Part shown: piece by piece, positions 1 to 6,240 of the stretch | How positions within the stretch are numbered: the first letter of the stretch is position 1 | Layout of the letters: the number at the start of each line of letters is the position of its first letter | From: JAAYBY01 sp964465385 | GTDB lineage: Bacteria; Bacillota; Clostridia; Saccharofermentanales; UBA5734 | NCBI GenBank assembly: GCA_964465385.1 | Contig: CAYXIM010000053.1 | Location: forward strand, 1 to 13,182 | Length of the DNA stretch: 13,182 bases | Reading direction: 5' to 3' | Notes under the pieces: model-generated | The model's database searches: none | What the model was told of the DNA's origin: nothing | What the model saw: the letters and a program-made list of their open reading frames with translations, nothing else | Position numbers and translations under genes: made by a program

Positions 1-326
1 TTTTTCTGTGGGCAAACAATGTCGCAGCTAAAGTTGATCGTGTTTGTTCGGAAAGCCAATGTGTCCAAAGAAAACTCGCCACATGAGCACTATCCTGCAT
101 ATGGATAACAAGTGGCAACCACTGCCAAAGATCCGTTCGTGATTTTTTTGCCCAAAAAGACTTTACTTTGTGAGACAATGGAAACGACATGCATTTACAC
201 CAATTTTTTCAATCTAGCAATCAAAAATTTCGTTTTGCATTGCATAGCCTAATCGCATTTTTCTGAATAGATCAGCGTCAGCAGTAGATCGTTTCAATTC
301 ACTTAATGATGTTAATGTAAGAATAA

Positions 327-361
327 TTATATTATACACCATTGTAGGTGTTAATATAACT
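327..361. repeat. Imperfect inverted repeat, operator- or hairpin-like
   Basis: The left arm TTATATTATACACC and the right arm GGTGTTAATATAACT are reverse complements except for a one-base bulge, separated by the 6-base spacer ATTGTA. The GGTGT/ACACC core with AT-rich flanks could be a binding site for a dimeric regulator or a weak RNA hairpin. It lies about 200 bases upstream of the likely promoter, which is far for a classical operator. Function is unproven. Confidence 0.4.
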
Positions 362-558
362 TGTCGAAGCATGGTTTTAATACTCTGCTAATCAGATTCG
401 TTTTAAACTCATAGTAACAACGACACTTAAGCGTTTCTGATGAAATAAAATAATTTGACACGACTTCATTATGACGAATAAGAATATTAACAAGAAACGT
501 GCAAATGTGTATCCCAAATCATCGTAAACCACAATAAAAAATATAATTTAAAAAAGCC

Positions 559-587
559 TTGACCCAGCTGATAGGTGTGTTTATGTA
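559..587 (+). promoter_or_regulatory. Sigma-70-type promoter for the 633-1652 amidohydrolase gene
   Basis: TTGACC at 559-564 and TATGTA at 582-587 are separated by exactly 17 bases, close to the housekeeping consensus. Transcription would begin around 594, giving a leader of about 40 bases that carries the strong ribosome binding site AAAAGGAGG at 619-627, five bases before the ATG. The surrounding AT-rich DNA fits a promoter. Called from sequence only. Confidence 0.6.
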
Positions 588-632
588 TATAGTAGCAGAG
601 AAGTCACGCACACACCCTAAAAGGAGGCCTGT

Positions 633-1652
633 ATGAAACCGATTACCAACTGGACCTTTGAGGCCGTCGATCAAGAATTGCTTTTGAGCTTACAGGATTT
701 CCTGCCTGACAAAGCGTTCGACATTCACGCGCACCTGTATCGGCTGGCCGATCTGGGTGAGCAGGCCGCCTTGTACACCCAGGGGCCGGCACAGGCGTCA
801 GTTGAAATCTGGCGCAGTCATGTGGAAAAGATCATCGGCCCTTCCCGCTTAAAGGGAGGCTTGTTTGTTCCCCCGCCGCCATCAGCCGCGCATTACATCC
901 AGCAGGCCAACACTTACGTCCTTGACCAGCTTAAAAAACACCCTGGTTCCAAAGGCCTGGTCCTGATCGCCCCCGATGACGAGGCGGCAGACGTGCACGC
1001 CTACCTTGCCAATGATCAGGTGGTTGGCTTCAAGCCTTTTTCGACCTTTTCGAAACACACACCCCCTGGTCAGGCACCTTTGGCAAGTTTTCTGCCTGAA
1101 TGGGCCTGGCAGATGGCGGATCAGCACGGTCTGGTTCTTTTGGTGCATTTGGTTCGCGACAAGGCCTTGGCAGACCCGGAAAACCATCTGGAGATTCTGC
1201 GTATGTGCCAGAAATACCCCGGAGCCCGCCTCCTGCTGGATCATGCTGCCCGCGGTTTTCACGCCCCCAACACGGTCCAGGGCGTCTCTTTCATTAAGGA
1301 TTTGGATAATGTGTGGTTTGATCTGTCTTGTATTTGCGAGCCGACAGCTATCCTGTCCATTTTGGAAACCTTCGGCCCGGACAGGCTTGTTTGGGGGACA
1401 GATTTTCCCCTGTCTCAGCTGCGCGGCAAAGCGGTCACAGTCGGAGATGGCTTTTTCTGGCTGGCTCCCGACACCGCCAATTGGAGCAGCTACCAGGACC
1501 TGTGCCGCCCCACCTTGATCGGTGTCGAATCCCTTCTGGCCACCCGAGAGGCCCTGACCCGTTTTGGTGTTGGCAAACAAGAACGGCAGGCGGTGTTTTA
1601 TGACAACGCCCTTGACCTGATTTCAAGCCGCCAGAAAAAGAGCCCAGCTTGA
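633..1652 (+). CDS. Metal-dependent amidohydrolase, amidohydrolase-2 (ACMSD-like) family
   Basis: A 339-residue TIM-barrel hydrolase, probably cytoplasmic since no signal peptide is seen. The metal-binding signature is in order: DIHAH (H32, H34) at the end of the first strand, H172 in LLVHL, H204 in LLDHAAR, and D257 in WGTDFP. This is the pattern of the amidohydrolase-2 family (PF04909, COG2159), whose members decarboxylate or hydrolyse small carboxylated or cyclic compounds. The length is typical. The ATG at 633 follows AAAAGGAGG with a 5-base gap. It is the only gene on the plus strand, has its own promoter, and is tail to tail with a paralogue ending 13 bases away (1666-2661); the two share long matching blocks such as VGFKP, FLPEWA and NVWFD/NLWFD. 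The substrate cannot be read from sequence; a link to the neighbouring amino-sugar-like pathway is inferred from location. Confidence 0.85.
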   Translation: MKPITNWTFEAVDQELLLSLQDFLPDKAFDIHAHLYRLADLGEQAALYTQGPAQASVEIWRSHVEKIIGPSRLKGGLFVPPPPSAAHYIQQANTYVLDQLKKHPGSKGLVLIAPDDEAADVHAYLANDQVVGFKPFSTFSKHTPPGQAPLASFLPEWAWQMADQHGLVLLVHLVRDKALADPENHLEILRMCQKYPGARLLLDHAARGFHAPNTVQGVSFIKDLDNVWFDLSCICEPTAILSILETFGPDRLVWGTDFPLSQLRGKAVTVGDGFFWLAPDTANWSSYQDLCRPTLIGVESLLATREALTRFGVGKQERQAVFYDNALDLISSRQKKSPA

Positions 1653-1687
1653 TGACGACCCGTTTTTAAAAGCCAAGAAGCTCTTTT
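1636..1687. terminator. Possible bidirectional terminator between convergent genes
   Basis: AAAAGAGC at 1636-1643 and GCTCTTTT at 1680-1687 can pair, helped by an inner CTTG/CAAG pair (1648-1651 with 1674-1677). The structure spans the 13-base gap between the two convergent stop codons and has A/T-rich outer ends on both strands, as a shared terminator would. The loop is large and the arms lie in coding sequence, so this is a weak call. Confidence 0.25.
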
Positions 1688-2661
1688 GCGTTGCCGTAAA
1701 AAAGAGCTTCCAGCGCCCCTTCTGCCAACTGGGCGTCTTCCACGGCCTGAAGAACTGCACGAAGATTTTCCAGCCCCAGTAAGGCAGCAGCCTCTAAGGG
1801 GAGCCTGACAGTGCCCTCCTGGATACCGATGAAGCCACAGCCCAAGGTGACATAACGGCCTTTTCGCAAGGATACAGGAAAATCGCTGCCCCAAAGCAGG
1901 CGTTGAGGGCCAAAGCGTTTAAGCAAGGCAACAAGCGGCTGTGACTCACAAATGGCGGACACATCAAACCAGAGGTTATCTGCTTTGACCAATTTGCTGC
2001 AGCCTGTGATGGTGTTGTACATGTTAAAAGCGGTGCCGGCATGGGCCAAAACCAGCTGCATGCGAGGGTATTGCTTGCATAAGGCATTGATGGTCTGGAT
2101 GTTTTGCTCATCGTCAAGTGCCCTTGGCTTTTGGATATGCAAGAGCACGATCAGCTGGTGTGTGTTGGCCAGCTCACAGGCCCACTCAGGCAGAAAATCC
2201 CCAATATCCGATTGAGAACCACCGTGCGGATTTAGGGCGGGGTAGGGCTTAAAGCCCACGATACGTGGCTCTTGCAAGAGCGGCTCCAGCTCATGCGGAT
2301 CCGATGCCTGAGCAAGCAGCAAGAGCCCCCTGGTTGAGAGGGTCTGGTTTTGAGCCAGCTCTTGGATCAGCCAGCGGTTGATCCGGCTGATCCTTGCTGG
2401 CCGCTTGTCGGGGGGCAGGACAGGCCAGCCAAAAAACAAGCCGCCGGTAACCTGTTTCGCTCCTGTCTGTGCCGAGAGGCTTTTTTCCCAGAAAGCCAGG
2501 CCACATTGGTCCGGCAAAGAAGCCAGCAGGGGAACTTGCGCCAGGTCGGCTTCTGCTTTGAGGAGCAGGTGGGCGTGGCTGTCGATGATTTTATCAGGCA
2601 AACGGGCCTGCAGTTCTGCCACCAGCTGCCTGTCGCAACGGTCTAAAGCCCATGAATCCAT
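1666..2661 (-). CDS. Second amidohydrolase-2 family protein, paralogue of 633-1652
   Basis: A 331-residue metal-dependent hydrolase of the same fold as its convergent neighbour. Visible signatures are DSHAH (H29, H31), H175 in LLHIQ, H207 in LAHAG, and D260 in WGSDFP, so the metal site looks complete. The ATG at 2661 (protein beginning MDSWALDRCD) is preferred over a further upstream ATG at 2715 because AAAGGAGG at 2671-2678 lies nine bases before it, and the extra 18 residues would be encoded by the terminator stem. It is the last gene of the minus-strand series and is separated from the preceding gene by a Rho-independent terminator whose T-run almost abuts this ribosome binding site. Family assignment is firm; the substrate is unknown. 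Confidence 0.85.
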   Translation of the reverse strand: MDSWALDRCDRQLVAELQARLPDKIIDSHAHLLLKAEADLAQVPLLASLPDQCGLAFWEKSLSAQTGAKQVTGGLFFGWPVLPPDKRPARISRINRWLIQELAQNQTLSTRGLLLLAQASDPHELEPLLQEPRIVGFKPYPALNPHGGSQSDIGDFLPEWACELANTHQLIVLLHIQKPRALDDEQNIQTINALCKQYPRMQLVLAHAGTAFNMYNTITGCSKLVKADNLWFDVSAICESQPLVALLKRFGPQRLLWGSDFPVSLRKGRYVTLGCGFIGIQEGTVRLPLEAAALLGLENLRAVLQAVEDAQLAEGALEALFYGNAKELLGF

Positions 2662-2670
2662 CTGTCCGTC

Positions 2671-2678
2671 CCTCCTTT
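2671..2678 (-). promoter_or_regulatory. Ribosome binding site that fixes the start at 2661
   Basis: On the minus strand this reads AAAGGAGG, a near-perfect anti-16S match nine bases before the ATG at 2661. It rules out the longer in-frame start at 2715. It begins only four bases after the T-run of the terminator. Confidence 0.8.
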
Positions 2679-2682
2679 GTTG

Positions 2683-2727
2683 AAAAAGACCAGCCTGTCC
2701 CACGTTCGGCATCAAGACAGGCTGGTC
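2683..2727 (-). terminator. Rho-independent terminator or attenuator ahead of the last gene
   Basis: On the minus strand a perfect 12-base stem, GACCAGCCTGTC pairing with GACAGGCTGGTC (2716-2727 with 2688-2699), encloses a 16-base loop and is followed directly by TTTTT (2687-2683). This is a classical intrinsic terminator for the operon ending with the 2749-3219 gene. Because the next ribosome binding site follows within a few bases, there is no room for a promoter between them, so it may act as a partial terminator or attenuator. Confidence 0.75.
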
Positions 2728-2748
2728 AATTGCACTGGAATGGACCGG

Positions 2749-3219
2749 TCAGGTGGTCAGGCGAAAAAGATACTCGGCCTGACCCGTGTCCGGATCATAA
2801 GCAAGCCATTCAAAGCCAAGGCCAGCCTCTGCGGCAATGGTGGCCCAGACGGTTCTGCTGGTTTCAACATACCAGGGAGACAGGGGGATACCTTGTTTGT
2901 TCAAAAACGAGACCGCCGGACAACGGGCAATCCGCACACGCAGGGCCTGATCTTCCCGCTCAAGGCTCAACACCTCAGAGGCCTCTTCAAGGGCATAAAT
3001 GTTGGTTAAATAGGCTTCAATCGCCTGCAACCCCTCTTTTCGGATGGCTTCAATCAGGGGCGCGTGGTAGGAGCGGGCAAAGCCGGACAGGTATTCTTTG
3101 ACCCCGTCGTCCCCATAGGTTTTACCCACATAGTCGACGCCGTGGTTGAGGGACCCATGAAAATCACGGTGCAGGTACTGGTTGTCGGACGCCCGCCGGT
3201 CCATGACTTGTTTGGCCAT
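2749..3219 (-). CDS. Small ATC-hydrolase-like protein (divergent), second copy
   Basis: A 156-residue soluble protein with no signal peptide or membrane segment. The layout is a helical N-terminal half (including YLSGFARSYHAPLIEAIRKE near residues 43-62) followed by a RIARCPAVSFLNKQG stretch with Cys100. This resembles the L-2-amino-thiazoline-4-carboxylic acid hydrolase family (PF14196), named from memory of its RCP-type core. It matches the 4378-4839 protein in architecture but keeps only the RCP cysteine; the later C-x2-C-D and final Cys are missing, so chemistry may differ. The ribosome binding site AAGGGAGG overlaps the end of the upstream nagA-like gene, and the gap between the two genes is only 4 bases, so the two are co-translated. 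If the family call is wrong it is a conserved hypothetical protein. Substrate unknown. Confidence 0.55.
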   Translation of the reverse strand: MAKQVMDRRASDNQYLHRDFHGSLNHGVDYVGKTYGDDGVKEYLSGFARSYHAPLIEAIRKEGLQAIEAYLTNIYALEEASEVLSLEREDQALRVRIARCPAVSFLNKQGIPLSPWYVETSRTVWATIAAEAGLGFEWLAYDPDTGQAEYLFRLTT

Positions 3220-3223
3220 TGTT

Positions 3224-4378
3224 TTATGCCTCCCTTGAGATCTGCTTGCCGTTCAGATAGACAGCAGACAGGTTCATGTGTTCGTCTACAAAGACAAGGT
3301 TTGCCCGTTTGCCTGGTTCCAGAGAGCCCACCTCGTGGTCAATACCGATGGCGCGTGCCGGATTCGTGGAAGCCATGCGGAAAAGATCCGCAATGCCGGC
3401 ACCGGTGTAGTGCATCATGTTGCGGCAAGCCTGATCCATGGTCAGCCGGCTGCCGGACAATTGGCCAGCTTCATTGAAGTTGAGATCAGGGCTGCTTTTG
3501 ATATCACCCGCGGCATAACGCTCGGGGTCATGGGGGCGGATGGTTGCATCAGTAATCAACACCACATGGTCGACCCCGCCTGCCCGCAAGGCCAGCCTCA
3601 GGTTGGCCGGCTTAACATGAATGGCCCGGCTGTCGCAGATCAGCTCCAAGAAAAGGCCTGGCTCCGTTAGTGCCGCATCGGCTGCCGTGTCTTGGATAAT
3701 GCCGGTTTGTGACACGCTGTCATTGCCCAAGTGGCAGCCCATGGCATCAAACAGGTGTGTGATGATGGTTACCCCATCTGCCATGGCCTGGCGGAGCTGG
3801 TCTGGTGACATCTCCGTGTGCCCGGCTGCCAGTTTGACTCCGCGCTCACGCACATAGCGGGCAAAATCACGGGCCCCGTCCCGTTCCGGTGCATAGGTAC
3901 ACTGGTAAACCAGCCCCTGAGCCTCTTCGAACAAAGCCACATAATCCTCCCGGTGTATGTCCCAGGCCAGTTCTGAACGGGCGCCGTATTTTCGGTTGGT
4001 GTAAGGCCCTTCAAAATGGATGCCCGTCAGGCTGGTTTGCTCCTGCTCCATGGCCGAGCGGATGCGCCGGATGCCTTCGAAGAAGGTTTCTTTGGATAAA
4101 TTGTAAGCCAACGACAGCAGGAGCGAGGTCGTGCCGTGTTGAAGGTGATGGCGCGCCGCGCCCGCAGGTTCAAGATGGCCCTGGGCTGTGCCACCAGCAT
4201 GACAATGGATGTCCACAAAGCCGGGGCCCACGATGGCTCCCTGGGCATCAATGATCCGGGCTTCCTTGGGCGGCAGCAGGGACCCGGTTGCCAAAATGTT
4301 GCCACCCTCCATGAGCAAGGTTCCGTCTTCAAGGCCGGTGGGCAAAACCAGTTTGCCATTGACAATTGCTTGCAGCAT
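3224..4378 (-). CDS. NagA-like N-acyl-amino-sugar deacetylase, divergent copy 1
   Basis: A 384-residue cytoplasmic amidohydrolase of the N-acetylglucosamine-6-phosphate deacetylase family, which removes acetate from GlcNAc-6-P to give GlcN-6-P. Catalytic landmarks are present: H58 and H60 in FVDIHCHAGG, E123 in GIHFEGPY, H187 in AAGHTE, H208 in THLFDAM, H254, and D277 in LITDAT. The substrate pocket differs: the usual Asn of the YNAM motif is Asp (FDAM), the following stretch (GCHLGNDSVSQTG) has no Arg where E. coli NagA has its phosphate-binding R227, and the DGxH motif is extended to DSRAIH. The substrate may therefore not be GlcNAc-6-P. The start ATG overlaps the upstream stop codon as TGATG and is preceded by AAAGGAGA, indicating translational coupling. 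Family confident; specificity unknown. Confidence 0.8.
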   Translation of the reverse strand: MLQAIVNGKLVLPTGLEDGTLLMEGGNILATGSLLPPKEARIIDAQGAIVGPGFVDIHCHAGGTAQGHLEPAGAARHHLQHGTTSLLLSLAYNLSKETFFEGIRRIRSAMEQEQTSLTGIHFEGPYTNRKYGARSELAWDIHREDYVALFEEAQGLVYQCTYAPERDGARDFARYVRERGVKLAAGHTEMSPDQLRQAMADGVTIITHLFDAMGCHLGNDSVSQTGIIQDTAADAALTEPGLFLELICDSRAIHVKPANLRLALRAGGVDHVVLITDATIRPHDPERYAAGDIKSSPDLNFNEAGQLSGSRLTMDQACRNMMHYTGAGIADLFRMASTNPARAIGIDHEVGSLEPGKRANLVFVDEHMNLSAVYLNGKQISREA

Positions 4379-4839
4379 CAGTCTTTCTCCTTTTTCTCCG
4401 GCGTGTATTTCTTAGGGTCATAGATCAAAAGTGAGCACTGGGCATGGTCCGTCCGTGAAAAATCGTATTCATACACGTAACCATAGGGCTCAACGGACAA
4501 CCGGTAGAGGTCGCAGTGCAGGCAGTACTCTTGAAAAGGCTCAATGTGTGCCAAATCCAGCAAGAGCCCTTTGGAGGGGCATCGGTGCATGTCGATTCTG
4601 AAGTAGCCGGCCTCCTCATCCAGGGTCATGGTAAAATCAGCGGCCTCTTCGTTAAGGGTGTGTGACCAGTAATCCCAACACCCACGCAGGCCTTTTTCTT
4701 TGATGTGCCGGTTCAGTGGCGCCCGGTCGGGGTCAAAATTGGCGCGCCAGTAGTCATAAACGGCCTGGCGACCAGATTTTTTGTCGATGTAGCGAAACAA
4801 TTCACTGTAGGCTGGTATAAATTCAGTACACGAAATCAT
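4378..4839 (-). CDS. Small ATC-hydrolase-like protein with full cysteine set, first copy
   Basis: A 153-residue soluble protein. The second half carries DMHRCPSKGLLLDL (C87), then EYCLHCDLYRL (C106, C109, D110) and DHAQCSLLIY (C135). The order RCP, then C-x2-C-D, then a late Cys before a hydrophobic strand resembles the L-2-amino-thiazoline-4-carboxylic acid hydrolase family (PF14196), in which the named reaction is opening of a thiazoline ring to yield a cysteine precursor; most family members are uncharacterised. A charged tail (PKKYTPEKKEKD) closes the protein. The ribosome binding site GGGGAGG lies about nine bases before the ATG at 4839, and the stop codon overlaps the nagA-like start by one base. 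A role in the local N-acyl or amino-sugar pathway is inferred from this tight coupling only. Confidence 0.6.
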   Translation of the reverse strand: MISCTEFIPAYSELFRYIDKKSGRQAVYDYWRANFDPDRAPLNRHIKEKGLRGCWDYWSHTLNEEAADFTMTLDEEAGYFRIDMHRCPSKGLLLDLAHIEPFQEYCLHCDLYRLSVEPYGYVYEYDFSRTDHAQCSLLIYDPKKYTPEKKEKD

Positions 4840-4869
4840 GCTGTTGATCCTCCCCGTTTTTCTGATTGG

Positions 4870-6183
4870 TCACTGATCGAGGTCCTCAAGCAGGCTCAGA
4901 AGGGTTTGCAAAATCTCTTCGCCGGCTTCCAATGCATAAATGGAGCCCATGGGTTCATAACCACCCTCGGCCAGCGCCTGCTCGGTATAGACATAACCGC
5001 TGCTGGAGCCATTGGTGACGGTGGCCAGAAACGTCTGCCTGGCTGGAGACTGTTCTTTCAAGCGCAAGGCAAACTCAACAAAAAGTTCACAGGGCACCGA
5101 GGCAATGCGGGCCTGCCCAATGCCAAACACGGCCAGCTCAAAGGGGAAAAGCGTGGCCAGCCCTTCCTGGGCCTGTTCACCTGCCTGTGCCAGTTTCAGT
5201 CGTCTGTTGGCCCCGAACAAGGAGCACTCCAGGGTTCTTTGAACGGGATAAGGCTCCTGGTTTTCCTGGCTGGCGGCCAGTGCGTCAACAGCGGCCTGCT
5301 GGTCAATGGTCGCCTGATCCAGCGGTGGAATCGGCCGCAAAGAAGGGTTGAGGTCCTGACTTTTTGCAAGCAGCACGGGGTTGTCATCAAAAGCAAGCGA
5401 CTGGATCACTCGCTGGGCTTCTGCCGCAATGGCATAGCCCACCCGCTTGGCCTCTTCAAAGGTTTGGCCGCTTCTGAAATGGCGCGATGACTGGTCGCCG
5501 GCTGCGCCGCTTTGGAAGCCGACCACGCAGGCTGGGTCTTCCTTTTGAAAATAGTCATAAATATAGCAGGGGTAGTCCGCTGACAGGACCATGCTTTCTG
5601 CATGCAGGAAGGTGGGGTGCAAGGCGTAGTTGATCAGGACGCCCCGCAGGTTTTGGGCCTCATCTTTGATGGCCACAACCCAGACCTCCGGGTCAGCCGG
5701 GCCATCTTTATGGCGACGGTTACCGCCAACATTTTGTTCTTTGCCACAGATGCCATGTCCCACACCGATGGAGGCGGAAAAAGCCCCCAGAATGGCTTCG
5801 TGAACCCCATCAAAGATCTGTTGCTCACAAAAATCCAGATAATCCGGATACATTTCCTCGCGGTCATCCCAAAAACGGAAGGGTACACTGGCTGTCACCG
5901 GTCCCGAATGGGTGTGGGTGGCAGAAACCATGACATTTTTGCCGGGGATGCCAAAGGCCTTTTCAAGGCGGTCACGGAGCATGGCCACACGGCGCTTGGA
6001 GTAATAGATCAGGTCCAGGGTGATAAAAACCAGCCGTTCTGATCCATTTTTCAGGTAAAAGCAATGGGCTCTGAGGTCATCGTGAACCGCTGTGTGGTAA
6101 CGATCCAATGGATCCGGATAACCGGCCATAAAGGTGGGGAAAGAAGGGTTGATGTTCTTTTCGGCAACGCCTGCGATTAACAT
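4870..6183 (-). CDS. Neutral/alkaline non-lysosomal ceramidase N-terminal-domain hydrolase
   Basis: A 437-residue protein matching the N-terminal catalytic domain of neutral ceramidases, zinc amidases that cleave N-acyl sphingosine. Visible motifs are SATHTHSGP (H90, H92, zinc-ligand region), NYALHP (H189, second zinc-ligand region), SADYP (201-205) and GFQSGAAGDQSS (222-233, corresponding to the nucleophile-bearing loop). Full-length ceramidases exceed 600 residues and add a C-terminal domain; this one lacks it and has no signal peptide, so it is probably a cytoplasmic hydrolase acting on something other than ceramide. The ATG at 6183 is chosen because GGAGAGA at 6191-6197 sits 7 bases before it; an in-frame TTG two codons upstream would be too close. 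It lies between a sugar kinase and a small ATC-hydrolase-like gene, suggesting amide cleavage on a sugar-linked substrate. Confidence 0.8.
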   Translation of the reverse strand: MLIAGVAEKNINPSFPTFMAGYPDPLDRYHTAVHDDLRAHCFYLKNGSERLVFITLDLIYYSKRRVAMLRDRLEKAFGIPGKNVMVSATHTHSGPVTASVPFRFWDDREEMYPDYLDFCEQQIFDGVHEAILGAFSASIGVGHGICGKEQNVGGNRRHKDGPADPEVWVVAIKDEAQNLRGVLINYALHPTFLHAESMVLSADYPCYIYDYFQKEDPACVVGFQSGAAGDQSSRHFRSGQTFEEAKRVGYAIAAEAQRVIQSLAFDDNPVLLAKSQDLNPSLRPIPPLDQATIDQQAAVDALAASQENQEPYPVQRTLECSLFGANRRLKLAQAGEQAQEGLATLFPFELAVFGIGQARIASVPCELFVEFALRLKEQSPARQTFLATVTNGSSSGYVYTEQALAEGGYEPMGSIYALEAGEEILQTLLSLLEDLDQ

Positions 6184-6190
6184 AGTCAAG

Positions 6191-6197
6191 TCTCTCC
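6191..6197 (-). promoter_or_regulatory. Ribosome binding site that fixes the start at 6183
   Basis: The minus strand reads GGAGAGA seven bases before the ATG at 6183. The alternative TTG start at 6189 would leave only one base of spacing and is rejected. Confidence 0.65.
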
Positions 6198-6210
6198 ATT
6201 CTGAAAGCCA

Positions 6211-6230
6211 CAGGCTGCTCTAGCAGCCTG
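6211..6230 (-). other. Intercistronic hairpin after the kinase gene
   Basis: CAGGCTGC at 6211-6218 pairs perfectly with GCAGCCTG at 6223-6230 across the loop TCTA, with a further GCC/GGC pairing possible outside one mismatch. It fills most of the 57-base gap between the kinase stop and the ceramidase-like start. No T-run follows on the minus strand, so it is more likely an RNA-processing or stability element, or a weak terminator. Confidence 0.5.
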
Positions 6231-6240
6231 CGGCGAAAGG

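Larger units (their letters stand above)
1..632. other. AT-rich non-coding region upstream of the first amidohydrolase
   Basis: No open reading frame of useful length with a ribosome binding site is visible on either strand. The stretch from about 190 to 560 is clearly more AT-rich than the genes that follow. It contains an imperfect inverted repeat (327-361), a perfect TTGACA at 455-460 followed after 16 bases by a weak AATAAG (477-482), and the better promoter at 559-587. The left edge starts in a T-run, which could be the tail of an upstream element, but the matching stem would lie outside the window. I see no gene or RNA family that I recognise here. Confidence 0.7.

Noticed and set aside
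426..439. Possible catabolite-repression (cre) site, core AAGCGTTT
   Set aside because: The core matches, but both outer ends fail (10 of 14 consensus positions), it is far from the best promoter, and the organism is unknown.
882..1580. 232-residue reading frame on the minus strand opposite the first amidohydrolase
   Set aside because: It has no recognisable motif and no ribosome binding site, and it lies wholly under a gene with a complete metal-binding signature. It is a shadow frame.
2662..2715. Longer start for the second amidohydrolase at 2715
   Set aside because: The extra residues are encoded by the terminator stem and have no ribosome binding site in front; the ATG at 2661 has a strong one.
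4705..5490. 261-residue plus-strand frame across the small ATC-like and ceramidase-like genes
   Set aside because: It overlaps two well-supported genes and their junction, has no family motifs and no suitable ribosome binding site.
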